Source: Pseudomonadota bacterium
GTDB lineage: Bacteria; Pseudomonadota; Gammaproteobacteria; Burkholderiales; Burkholderiaceae_F
Assembly: GCA_023443095.1 (NCBI GenBank)
Contig: JAEZVV010000087.1
Location: 1-8,966, forward strand
DNA: 8,966 nucleotides
Direction of reading: 5' to 3'
A model generated the notes under the pieces. It ran no database searches and had not been told where the DNA came from. It saw nothing but the letters and a program-made list of their open reading frames with translations. Positions 1 to 6,102 of the stretch are shown one piece after another. Positions within the stretch are counted from its first letter, which is position 1. Each line of letters begins with the position of its first letter. The position numbers were made by a program, and so were the translations under genes.

Positions 1-362
1 CCGGCACGGCGGCGCGGCACCGCGCGCATGCGCGCGAGCAGTTCGCCGAGATCAAAAGGCTTGACCAGGTAATCGTCAGCGCCGAGGTCGAGCCCGCGGA
101 TGCGGTCTTCAAGCCCGTCGCGCGCAGTGAGGATCAGCACTGGCAGATCCAGCCCCTGCTCGCGCAGCCGGGCCAGCACGGCAAGGCCGTCACGCCCGGG
201 CAGGCCGAGGTCGAGCAGGGCGATGTCGTAGGTCTGGGTTTCCAGCGCAGCGCTGGCGGTCGTGCCGTCCTGCACCCAGTCGACCGCGTAAGCAGCGTCG
301 CGCAGCGACTGCTGCACGGCACTGCCGATCATGGAATCGTCTTCCACCAGCAGCACTCGCAT
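1..362 (-). CDS. OmpR-family response regulator, receiver domain (C-terminal part outside window)
   Basis: A cytoplasmic two-component response regulator that would receive phosphate from a histidine kinase and bind DNA. The 120 visible residues are a complete receiver domain: acidic pocket E7-D8-D9 after the LLVEDD start, phospho-acceptor D51 in LLDLGLPG, switch T79 in ILTARD, and K101 in the DDYLVKPF motif. A linker then begins and the gene runs off the left edge, so the winged-helix DNA-binding domain is inferred from the receiver subtype (QseB/TctD/PmrA-like) and not seen. The ATG at 362 gives the canonical MRVLLVEDD start. It lies 60 bp downstream of the PepSY gene on the same strand, an order commonly seen with QseBC/TctDE-like systems, so co-transcription and a kinase gene further left are likely. 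Family assignment is firm; the signal is unknown. Confidence 0.93.
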   Translation of the reverse strand, partial: MRVLLVEDDSMIGSAVQQSLRDAAYAVDWVQDGTTASAALETQTYDIALLDLGLPGRDGLAVLARLREQGLDLPVLILTARDGLEDRIRGLDLGADDYLVKPFDLGELLARMRAVPRRRA

Positions 363-422
363 CGCCCTTCCTTCCTCACCCTTGTGTCATAGGTGGCGGC
401 CAGAAAGCGCGCCGGCCCTGGT

Positions 423-740
423 TCAGCGATGGAGCTGCGACGAGATCACCGCGCCGTTCGCGGGGTCGATCTTGACATCGAACTTCTGGGTGCCGCTGAG
501 GACTTCGACCTCGTAGATCCATCCCGACAGCGAAGAATGCTTGAAATCGGCTTCGACTGCCTTGCCGCCGGGGATATGCTTTTCAGCGGTGGCGATCGCC
601 GTCGCCAGGCTGACCTTGGCGGAGTTGGCCGCCTGCAACTCGGCCGCGCGCTTGTCGGAATAATGTTCGGACGCACCCGCCGCACCAGCGAAGGCAAGCA
701 GGGCGGCGATGGCAAGAGCAGACTTGGCATTACGGATCAT
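423..740 (-). CDS. Small exported PepSY-domain protein
   Basis: A 105-residue predicted periplasmic protein. Residues 1-23 are a typical Sec signal peptide: positive start MIRNAK, alanine/leucine core, and an A-G-A cleavage site before S24. The rest is one PepSY-like domain (about 38-103): an amphipathic helix (SLATAIATAEKHIPGGKAV) followed by strands containing GWIYEVEV, KFDVKIDPANGAVIS. PepSY domains are small modules seen in peptidase propeptides and next to two-component systems; some are thought to inhibit proteases or act as sensors. No catalytic residues are expected. The ATG at 740 is chosen over an in-frame start 33 bp upstream because AAGGAG (747-752) lies 6 nt before it and the signal peptide then starts properly. 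It is probably the first gene of an operon with the response regulator 60 bp downstream. A role as accessory sensor or target of that system is inference. Confidence 0.88.
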   Translation of the reverse strand: MIRNAKSALAIAALLAFAGAAGASEHYSDKRAAELQAANSAKVSLATAIATAEKHIPGGKAVEADFKHSSLSGWIYEVEVLSGTQKFDVKIDPANGAVISSQLHR

Positions 741-805
741 GTTTGACTCCTTGTTGGTGGTTGTGTCGCGCACCGTTTGCGCAGGTCGAATCTTGAGAGC
801 GCCAA

Positions 806-822
806 CTTAGCTCTCCCTTAGC
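806..822 (-). promoter_or_regulatory. Direct-repeat operator, PmrA/QseB-box-like
   Basis: Read on the minus strand, the hexamer GCTAAG occurs twice with 5 nt between copies, giving an 11-bp period. OmpR-family regulators of the PmrA/QseB group bind tandem hexamers of the YTTAAK-N5-YTTAAK type, and these copies differ from that pattern at two bases each. The repeat ends 65 bp before the PepSY start codon. A possible -10 (CAAGAT, minus strand 795-790) follows 10 nt downstream, which would place the box over the -35 region, as in activated promoters. Self-regulation by the adjacent response regulator is inferred from position only. Confidence 0.5.
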
Positions 823-844
823 CCGCCCAAGCGGGATAACCCGC
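822..844. repeat. Alternating inverted pentamers CCCGC / GCGGG / CCCGC
   Basis: CCCGC (822-826), GCGGG (831-835) and CCCGC (840-844) are separated by 4-nt gaps. The central copy can pair with either flank, giving two mutually exclusive 5-bp hairpins. The element lies in the divergent spacer, directly beside the direct-repeat operator. It may be chance in GC-rich DNA; no function is claimed. Confidence 0.35.
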
Positions 845-902
845 ACCACGCCCTGACGTGCAAGAGCCTTGGGCGAACGACAGCCGCGCCAGTAAGGGTA
901 TT

Positions 903-911
903 TGCTAATCT
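903..911 (+). promoter_or_regulatory. Possible extended -10 promoter for the lipoprotein gene
   Basis: TGcTAATCT is an extended -10 form (TG, one base, then TAATCT at 906-911). No good -35 hexamer sits 16-18 bp upstream, which extended -10 promoters can tolerate. Transcription would start near 918, leaving a leader of about 53 nt with GAGGAG (958-963) 7 nt before the ATG at 971. It is the best candidate in the spacer but unproven. Confidence 0.4.
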
Positions 912-970
912 GACTGCACGCTGCGCCGGCAGGCGCGGCGATCGACGCAGTCCATTTGAGGAGCCCGACT

Positions 971-1606
971 ATGTTCAAACGCATCGGCAGTGCAGCGTTG
1001 GCAATCCTGGCCGCGGTTTGGCTGGCCGGTTGCGCCACCCCGGCCACCACCCTGGACGCTCAATGGGCCAACCCCCAGTTCGTCGGCAAGAGCCCGATCA
1101 AAAGCGTGATGGTGATGACCGTGACGCGCGACTCGACCAACCGCCGCATCTTCGAAGACCAGATGGTGACCGCCCTGATGGCGCACGGCGTGAAGGCGGT
1201 GCAGTCCTACCACTACCTCCCGAACGAAGACCGGGTCGGGGAAGCGGCCCTCAAGAAAGCGGTGGCCGATGCCGGCGTCGCCAACGTGATGCTCACCCGC
1301 GTCATCAACGTGCAGGAGAAAGTGAACTATTCGCCCGGCTACATGATGGGGCCGGCCTACGGCATGGGCTGGGGCGGGTTCTACGGCTATTACAGCGGCA
1401 TGTGGGCCGCCACCTACGCCGTGCCGCCGCAGGTGTATACGACCCAGAGCATCAATTCCGACACCCGCGTGTTCGACGTCAAGGACGGCGTCGTCTTGTG
1501 GTCGGCCGCCACCACCACCAGTACCGGTTACGACACCGTGCGCCAGATGATCGACCAGTTCGTGCAGCTGATCGTTGCCACCCTGGGCAAGGACGGCATG
1601 CTCTGA
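971..1606 (+). CDS. Predicted outer-membrane lipoprotein of unknown function
   Basis: A 211-residue lipoprotein. The N-terminus MFKRIGSAALAILAAVWLAGC has a charged start, a hydrophobic core and the lipobox L-A-G-C, so C21 would be lipidated. Residue +2 is Ala, not Asp, which fits outer-membrane sorting. The body (about 28-118) reads as an alternating alpha/beta fold with the segment VMVMTVTRDSTNRRIFED. It is followed by a Gly/Tyr/Met-rich stretch (120-145, containing GYMMGPAYGMGWGG) and a last strand-helix unit with TRVFDVKDGVVLWSA. This resembles small periplasm-facing lipoproteins of the DUF4136 or GNA1162 kind, but I cannot assign a family firmly. The ATG at 971 is chosen because GAGGAG (958-963) is well spaced; an upstream TTG in frame has no support. 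It is transcribed divergently from the PepSY/response-regulator genes, so joint envelope-stress control is possible but not shown. Confidence 0.85.
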   Translation: MFKRIGSAALAILAAVWLAGCATPATTLDAQWANPQFVGKSPIKSVMVMTVTRDSTNRRIFEDQMVTALMAHGVKAVQSYHYLPNEDRVGEAALKKAVADAGVANVMLTRVINVQEKVNYSPGYMMGPAYGMGWGGFYGYYSGMWAATYAVPPQVYTTQSINSDTRVFDVKDGVVLWSAATTTSTGYDTVRQMIDQFVQLIVATLGKDGML

Positions 1607-1617
1607 TCCGCCTGCCG

Positions 1618-1647
1618 CGCCCAGGCCCAGCCTCCTGGTCCTGGGCG
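1618..1647. terminator. Hairpin between convergent genes
   Basis: CGCCCAGG (1618-1625) pairs with CCTGGGCG (1640-1647). After one mismatch, CCAG (1627-1630) pairs with CTGG (1635-1638) around a 4-nt loop. It sits between the lipoprotein stop (1606) and the opposite-strand stop (1650), where a bidirectional terminator would be placed. Neither side has a T run, so intrinsic termination may be weak or Rho-assisted. Confidence 0.5.
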
Positions 1648-1649
1648 GG

Positions 1650-2174
1650 CTAGGCCCGGCGGCGCGGCGGCGGTGGGTTCAGGTCGATCAGCGCGCCGGC
1701 GACCCGGGCGCAATCGGCCACATGGCGATCGCCCAGGTATTTGAGGGCGCCGAAAGATATCGACGCCGCCACCGCCTGGCCAGCGATCGGCACCCAGCGC
1801 GCCGCCTGTTTGGCGCTCAGCTTCACCCCCACCGACTTGAGCAGGGTAATTACCAGCTCGCGCGTGACCAGGCGCCCGACCAGGGCAGAGCCAACCAGGG
1901 CGATTGCCCGGTACGCCGCCACCTTGCCCTGCGGCGACAACCGTTCGAGCTGAGCCGGGGTCAGACCGAACTCGGCGTTGATCTCCTCGATCATGCTCAC
2001 CATCACGCCGACATCGACCGCGATGTCGATCCCGGGAATCGGCGCCACCGCCGCTCCGGCCGACAGCAGCGCGCGGCGCTTGACGAGTTGGCGAGCGCGC
2101 CGCACGGCCTGCTCGATGTCGCGGGGCGTGGCGGGAAGGGGGTGGGCGGGCAAGGTCTCCATGGACACGAGCAT
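1650..2174 (-). CDS. DUF697-like membrane-associated protein
   Basis: A 174-residue protein from the ATG at 2174. After a polar N-terminus (1-34, with the basic helix DIEQAVRRARQLVKRRALLS) come hydrophobic helical stretches at about 35-60, 86-117 and 128-143. The first holds a Pro-Ile-Pro-Gly-Ile-Asp motif at 45-50 followed by IAVDVGVMVSMIEEIN. This pattern of PIPG-D plus hydrophobic helices is what I associate with DUF697 proteins, found alone or joined to GTPase domains; their molecular role is not established. No GTPase motif is visible here, so it is a stand-alone version. The C-terminus is proline/arginine-rich (PPPPRRRA). Start is uncertain: ATG at 2174, ATG at 2162 or TTG at 2216 are all open, and none has a convincing ribosome binding site. 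The gene is divergent from hemA, and its promoter must lie in or near the hemA promoter region. Confidence 0.72.
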   Translation of the reverse strand: MLVSMETLPAHPLPATPRDIEQAVRRARQLVKRRALLSAGAAVAPIPGIDIAVDVGVMVSMIEEINAEFGLTPAQLERLSPQGKVAAYRAIALVGSALVGRLVTRELVITLLKSVGVKLSAKQAARWVPIAGQAVAASISFGALKYLGDRHVADCARVAGALIDLNPPPPRRRA

Positions 2175-2253
2175 GCCGCAATCCCGGGCCGCTAGCGAAA
2201 CCCCGCCCCAGGTCAAGCGATTCAGATCAAATATTGTTTCCCTGCATGCCCGA

Positions 2254-2259
2254 TATAAT
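2254..2259 (+). promoter_or_regulatory. hemA promoter, -10 box
   Basis: A perfect TATAAT lies 44 bp before the hemA ATG in an AT-rich island (about 2221-2260) that stands out from the GC-rich surroundings. The -35 is poor: ATATTG (2231-2236) is at the ideal 17-bp spacing and TTGTTT (2234-2239) is only 14 bp away. Transcription would start near 2266. This rules out the longer in-frame hemA starts upstream. A weak -35 with a perfect -10 suggests help from an activator, which is inference. Confidence 0.65.
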
Positions 2260-2302
2260 CCCGGGTTCCTCCAGCGATCTGGAGACCACCCGACCAGCTT
2301 TC

Positions 2303-3592
2303 ATGCGCCTGCTTGCCCTCGGACTCAACCACACGACAGCCCCGCTCGCCGTTCGCGAACGGGTGGCGTTCGTGCCGGAAGAGGTGACCGAGACCATCGG
2401 CCTGCTGCGCGACAAGCTGGCGCGCCCGGCACACGGCGAGATCGTCGAAGCGGCAATCGTCTCGACCTGCAACCGCACCGAGTTCTACTGCGCGGCCAAC
2501 GACCCCGAACAGGCGCAACACGCCCTGCAGGCCTTCGTCGCCGCCGAGAAGAAGCTCGACCTCGGCGAGTTCCGCAAGCACACCTACGTCCTGCCGCAGG
2601 CGCAGGCCGTGCGGCACGCGTTCCGCGTCGCCAGCGGCCTCGATTCGATGGTGCTGGGCGAGCCGCAGATCCTGGGCCAGATGAAGCAGGCCGAGAAACT
2701 CGCTCGCGGCGCGGGCGGCCTCGGGCTGATGTTGAACCACCTGTTCCAGCGCACTTTCGCGGTGGCCAAGGAAGTGCGCAGCACCACCGAGATCGGCGCC
2801 CATTCGGTCTCTATGGCCGCCGCCGCCGTGCGGGTAGCGCAGCGCATCTTCGGCGACCTGAAAAACGAGAACATCCTGTTCGTCGGCGCCGGCGAAATGA
2901 TCGAACTCTGCGCCACCCACTTCGCGGCGCAGAACCCCAAGAGCATCACGGTCGCCAACCGCACGCTCGAACGCGCCGAGACGCTGGCACATCGCTTCCA
3001 TGCCAAGGCGATCAAGCTCGCCGACCTGCCCGAGGCGATCCCGCACTACGACATCATCGTTTCGTGCACCGCGAGCACCCTGCCCATCATCGGCCTGGGC
3101 ATGGTCGAGCGCGCGGTCAAGAGCCGCCGCCACAAGCCGATGTACATCGTCGACCTGGCGGTGCCGCGCGACGTCGAGCCCGAAGTTGCCCGCCTCGACG
3201 ACGTCTACGTCTACACCGTCGACGATCTCGGCCGCGTCGTCCAGAGCGGCGTCGAAGGCCGACAGGCCGCGGTTTCGCAGGCCGAGGCGATCATCGAGAC
3301 CCGGGTGCGGGACTTCGAATCCTGGCTCCACGCGCGCGCCTCGGTGCCGCTGATCCAGGGCCTGCGCGAACGCGCTGACGCCTTGCGCAACGCCGAACTC
3401 GAGCGCGCGCGCAAGCTGCTCGCGCGCGGCGATTCGCCCGAACTCGTGATGGAAGCGCTGGCCCAGGCGCTGACCAACAAGTTCCTGCACGACCCGATGG
3501 CGGCGCTGCGCAACAGCGACGCCGAAGACTCCGCCGAGCGCGAGCGCATCGCCGCCCTGCTCGGCCGTTTCTACCACCACCACGAGCGTTAG
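2303..3592 (+). CDS. hemA: Glutamyl-tRNA reductase
   Basis: Reduces the glutamate on glutamyl-tRNA(Glu) to glutamate-1-semialdehyde using NADPH, the first committed step of C5-pathway tetrapyrrole (heme) synthesis, in the cytoplasm. The 429 residues match the usual family length. The catalytic domain starts MRLLALGLNHTTAPLAVRER, and the active-site cysteine is C56 in STCNRTE. The signature SGLDSMVLGEPQILGQ is at 111-126. The NADPH-binding domain carries GAGEM at 195-199 after the strand NILFV. A helical C-terminal dimerisation domain follows (about 310-429). ATG 2303 is chosen because it gives the family N-terminus and lies downstream of the predicted transcription start; an open frame reaching back to 2234 crosses the -10 box. 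The ribosome binding site is weak (GGAG at 2281-2284 is too far away), which could limit output. It heads the conserved hemA-prfA-prmC order. Confidence 0.97.
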   Translation: MRLLALGLNHTTAPLAVRERVAFVPEEVTETIGLLRDKLARPAHGEIVEAAIVSTCNRTEFYCAANDPEQAQHALQAFVAAEKKLDLGEFRKHTYVLPQAQAVRHAFRVASGLDSMVLGEPQILGQMKQAEKLARGAGGLGLMLNHLFQRTFAVAKEVRSTTEIGAHSVSMAAAAVRVAQRIFGDLKNENILFVGAGEMIELCATHFAAQNPKSITVANRTLERAETLAHRFHAKAIKLADLPEAIPHYDIIVSCTASTLPIIGLGMVERAVKSRRHKPMYIVDLAVPRDVEPEVARLDDVYVYTVDDLGRVVQSGVEGRQAAVSQAEAIIETRVRDFESWLHARASVPLIQGLRERADALRNAELERARKLLARGDSPELVMEALAQALTNKFLHDPMAALRNSDAEDSAERERIAALLGRFYHHHER

Positions 3593-3605
3593 CGTCGCTA
3601 TGGCT

Positions 3606-3638
3606 CGACCCTTCCGGGTCGCGATGCCGGGCTTCGCC
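3606..3638 (+). other. Small hairpins in the hemA-prfA spacer
   Basis: CGACCC (3606-3611) pairs with GGGTCG (3616-3621) around TTCC, and GGGC pairs with GCCC around TTC just after (about 3628-3638). Neither is followed by a T run, so they are not clear terminators. They may protect or process the hemA 3' end in a longer transcript. The rest of the 192-bp spacer (3593-3784) is C-rich. An open frame of 62 codons (3600-3788) lacks a ribosome binding site and looks non-coding. Confidence 0.4.
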
Positions 3639-3784
3639 CTCAACCCCGCCCCCGCGCGCCCCTGCCTCACCGCCGCCCAGACCAGAACCCTGGCCTGGCG
3701 TCGCGTCGCCGGCCGGGCGCTGCCATCCGCTGCCGCCCCCGCCGCCGACGCGGCCGGGCTAGGCGCTCACGCAAGCGAGAAGCC

Positions 3785-4864
3785 ATGAAAGATTCCATGC
3801 GTTTCAAGCTCGGGCAACTCGCCCGCCGGCTTGATGAGATCGACACCACCCTCGCCGCGCCCGACGCGGCGAACGACATGAACCGCTTCCGCGCGCTCTC
3901 GCGCGAGCGCTCCGAGATCGAGCCGGTGGTCCTGCGCATGCGCGAGTTCGACGCCGCCGAAGCCGACCTCGCCACCGCCCAGGAGCTGCTCGCCGACCCC
4001 GAGATGAAGGAGTTCGCCGGCGACGAGATCGACGCCGCCAAGGCCCGTCTCGAAGCGCTCGAAGACGAGCTCCAGCTGCTGCTGCTGCCGCGCGACCCCA
4101 ACGACGAACGCAACATCTACCTCGAGATCCGCGCCGGCACCGGCGGCGACGAGTCGGCCCTGTTTGCCGGCAATCTGCTGCGCATGTACCTGCGTTACGC
4201 CGAGCGCCAGCGCTGGGGCACCGAAATCGTGTCGGCCAACGAAAGCGACCTCGGCGGCTACAAAGAGGTGATCGTCCGCATCGAAGGCCAGGGCGCGTAT
4301 TCCAAGCTCAAGTTCGAGTCCGGCGGCCACCGCGTCCAGCGCGTGCCCGAAACCGAGGCCCAGGGCCGCATCCACACCTCGGCCTGCACGGTGGCGGTGC
4401 TGCCCGAAGCCGAGGAGATCGACGCCGTCAAGATCGATCCGTCCGAGCTGAGGATCGACGTCTTCCGCGCCTCCGGCGCAGGCGGCCAGCACGTGCAGAA
4501 GACCGAAAGCGCGGTGCGCCTGACCCACTTGCCGACCGGCATCGTGGTCGAGTGCCAGGACGAACGCAGCCAGCACAAGAACAAGGAGCGGGCGCTGGGC
4601 ATTCTGGCCGCCCGCATCCACGCGGCGCAGGTGAGCGAGCAGCAGGCTAAGGAAGCCAGCACCCGCAAGAGCCTGATCGGCTCGGGCGACCGCAGCGAGC
4701 GCATCCGCACCTACAACTTCCCGCAGGGCCGGGTCACTGACCACCGCATCAACCTCACGCTCTACAAGATCGACGCCATCATGGACGGCGACATCACCGA
4801 GCTCGTCAACGCGCTCACCGCCGAACACCAGGCCGAACAGCTCGCGGCCCTGGGGGAAGGGTGA
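3785..4864 (+). CDS. prfA: Peptide chain release factor 1
   Basis: Reads UAA and UAG stop codons on the ribosome and triggers release of the finished chain. The 359 residues match RF1 length. Helical domain 1 covers about 1-105. The codon-recognition motif P-x-T is P188-E189-T190 (PAT in E. coli RF1, same positions), within HRVQRVPETEAQGRIHTSA. The catalytic GGQ is at 233-235 in RASGAGGQHV, with Q235 the expected target of PrmC methylation. The stretch GIVVECQDERSQHKNK is typical of the family. The PET form and HVQKTESA after GGQ (E. coli has HVNTTDSA) are modest variations; the essential Thr and GGQ are kept. RF1 rather than RF2 is indicated by P-x-T in place of SPF. ATG 3785 follows a purine stretch (GCGAGAAG). 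The stop overlaps prmC by 4 nt, implying translational coupling with the enzyme that modifies it. Confidence 0.97.
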   Translation: MKDSMRFKLGQLARRLDEIDTTLAAPDAANDMNRFRALSRERSEIEPVVLRMREFDAAEADLATAQELLADPEMKEFAGDEIDAAKARLEALEDELQLLLLPRDPNDERNIYLEIRAGTGGDESALFAGNLLRMYLRYAERQRWGTEIVSANESDLGGYKEVIVRIEGQGAYSKLKFESGGHRVQRVPETEAQGRIHTSACTVAVLPEAEEIDAVKIDPSELRIDVFRASGAGGQHVQKTESAVRLTHLPTGIVVECQDERSQHKNKERALGILAARIHAAQVSEQQAKEASTRKSLIGSGDRSERIRTYNFPQGRVTDHRINLTLYKIDAIMDGDITELVNALTAEHQAEQLAALGEG

Positions 4865-5679
4865 GCCAGCTTGCCGCTGGCGCGCTGATGGCGGCAAGCC
4901 GCCTCAGCCAGCTCGAGGCGCGCGCCCTGCTCTCGCATGTGAGCGGCTGGCGGCGCGAGACCCTGGTCGCCTTTCCCGAACGCGAGCTGGCGCCGGCGGC
5001 GGCAGCGGAGTTCCTGGCGCTGGCGGCGCGGCGGCGCGATGGCGAACCGCTCGCGTACCTGCTGGGCAGCAAGGAGTTCTATGGCCGCGATTTCAAGGTC
5101 GATCCGGCGGTGCTCGTGCCCCGCCCCGAAACCGAACTGCTGGTGGAACTGGCGCTCGCCCGGCTCGAAGGCCGCTCCGCGCCGCGGGTGCTCGACCTCG
5201 GCACCGGCAGCGGCTGCATCGCGACCACGCTCGCCCTCGAGCGGCCCGATGCCACCGTGGTGGCGGTCGACGTCTCTCCCGTAGCGCTGGCCCTCGCGCG
5301 CAGCAATGCCGAAGCCCTGGGCGCGGAGATCGACTTCCGCCTGGGCAGCTGGTGGCAACCGCTGGCGAGCGGCGAACGCTTCGACGCCATTGTGTCGAAC
5401 CCGCCGTATATCGCTCGCGTCGACGAGCACCTGCCCGCGCTGCGCCACGAACCCCGGCTCGCCCTCACCGATGAGGCGGACGGGCTTGCCTGCCTGCGGG
5501 AAATCGCACGCGCTTGCCTGGACCATCTGCGGCCGGGCGCCTGGCTGGGGGTGGAGCATGGCTGGGACCAGGGTCCCGCCGTGCGGGATCTGCTGCGGGC
5601 CGCCGGTCTGCTCGAGGTGGAAACCACCCGCGACGGCGCCGGCCTCGACCGCGTGTCTTCGGGTCGCGCCAGCGCCTGA
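4861..5679 (+). CDS. prmC: Release factor glutamine methyltransferase
   Basis: Transfers a methyl group from S-adenosylmethionine to the amide nitrogen of the glutamine in the GGQ motif of RF1 and RF2, raising termination efficiency. The 272 residues have a helical substrate-binding N-terminal domain (about 1-85) and a Rossmann methyltransferase domain. Motif I is DLGTGSGCIA (112-121), an acidic VAVDVSP strand follows (134-140), and the catalytic NPPY is at 180-183 in SNPPYI. The conserved PRPETELLVE (87-96) is also present, and the end GLDRVSSGR is typical. Start: GTG 4861 overlaps the prfA stop (GTGA) and is preceded by GGGGAAGG, which serves as a ribosome binding site. The ATG at 4888 is a possible alternative that still leaves the core intact. 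Only the 4-nt coupling to prfA is seen; the functional link is established for the family. Confidence 0.95.
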   Translation: MSQLAAGALMAASRLSQLEARALLSHVSGWRRETLVAFPERELAPAAAAEFLALAARRRDGEPLAYLLGSKEFYGRDFKVDPAVLVPRPETELLVELALARLEGRSAPRVLDLGTGSGCIATTLALERPDATVVAVDVSPVALALARSNAEALGAEIDFRLGSWWQPLASGERFDAIVSNPPYIARVDEHLPALRHEPRLALTDEADGLACLREIARACLDHLRPGAWLGVEHGWDQGPAVRDLLRAAGLLEVETTRDGAGLDRVSSGRASA

Positions 5680-5689
5680 ACGCGGTGGC

Positions 5690-5714
5690 AAGCGGCCCTG
5701 CTTCAGGGCCGCTT
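5690..5714. terminator. Strong hairpin after prmC, shared by convergent genes
   Basis: AAGCGGCCCTG (5690-5700) and CAGGGCCGCTT (5704-5714) form a perfect 11-bp stem with a 3-nt loop, 10 bp after the prmC stop. The stem also touches the stop codon of the convergent small gene (5714-5716). No T run follows on either strand, so it is terminator-like by position and stability rather than by a full canonical signature. Confidence 0.65.
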
Positions 5715-5926
5715 CAGTGGGTGGAGGAGCGTGCCATCACCACCGCACTCGGCATCGCGGGAGAGCCGAGCACGCCGTCCCAGGCCTTGGCATAAGCGAC
5801 GTAGCCGGCAAGCGGCGCCAGTTCGCCCTCGACATAAAGCGAGAAAGCCGCCAGCGGCGGCACCACGATCAAGGCGGCCAGCAGCACGCAAGGCAAGATC
5901 GGCGACGGTTTGCGGAAGGGCTTCAT
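5714..5926 (-). CDS. Small predicted membrane protein, unknown
   Basis: A 70-residue peptide. It starts MKPFRKPSP, then has one hydrophobic segment (about 11-32, ILPCVLLAALIVVPPLAAFSLY), which could be an uncleaved membrane anchor or a signal peptide. The tail of about 38 residues, beginning VEGELAPLAGYVAYAKAWDG, would face the periplasm by the positive-inside rule. I do not recognise a family. Support for a real gene: ATG 5926 has a consensus AGGAG (5932-5936, read on the minus strand) 5 nt upstream. The peptide has a sensible membrane topology, and the frame ends at the prmC hairpin. The open frame continues upstream to 6037, but that extension is arginine/cysteine-rich and looks non-coding. 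It stands alone, convergent with prmC and divergent from grxD. No promoter is obvious. Confidence 0.6.
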   Translation of the reverse strand: MKPFRKPSPILPCVLLAALIVVPPLAAFSLYVEGELAPLAGYVAYAKAWDGVLGSPAMPSAVVMARSSTH

Positions 5927-6102
5927 GGTAGCTCCTGGGGCGGGACGGGCGGGCTCACCCGAGGCCTCGCAGTCTCCGCCGCACCGCTGCCTGCGTCGCC
6001 GGCAGGCTCGGCACCGCCTTCGCAGCAGAACCGGCACGCCAAAGGCAGAGGATTCGCCCTATTCGGCCCAGGGGAAACGCCGCGGACTAACCCTCGCTCG
6101 GT
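5927..6102. other. Gene-free GC-rich stretch upstream of grxD and the small membrane protein
   Basis: I see no gene here. The stretch contains one imperfectly placed hairpin (GCCTGC 5989-5994 with GCAGGC 6002-6007) and short G/C runs. Several frames are open, but the peptides are low-complexity and lack ribosome binding sites. It must hold the promoter for the small minus-strand gene, which I cannot locate. I considered a riboswitch for the small gene's leader but found no conserved core that I know. Confidence 0.5.

Noticed and set aside
2222..3670. 482-codon minus-strand open frame opposite hemA
   Set aside because: It is the antisense shadow of a GC-rich gene with clear family motifs on the plus strand; the peptide has no recognisable domain.
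3600..3788. 62-codon plus-strand frame between hemA and prfA, stop overlapping the prfA ATG
   Set aside because: No ribosome binding site, low-complexity Ala/Pro/Arg peptide, and no recognisable domain. It is kept only as a remark on the spacer.
3767..4897. 376-codon minus-strand open frame opposite prfA
   Set aside because: Antisense shadow caused by third-position G/C bias; prfA on the plus strand is unambiguous.
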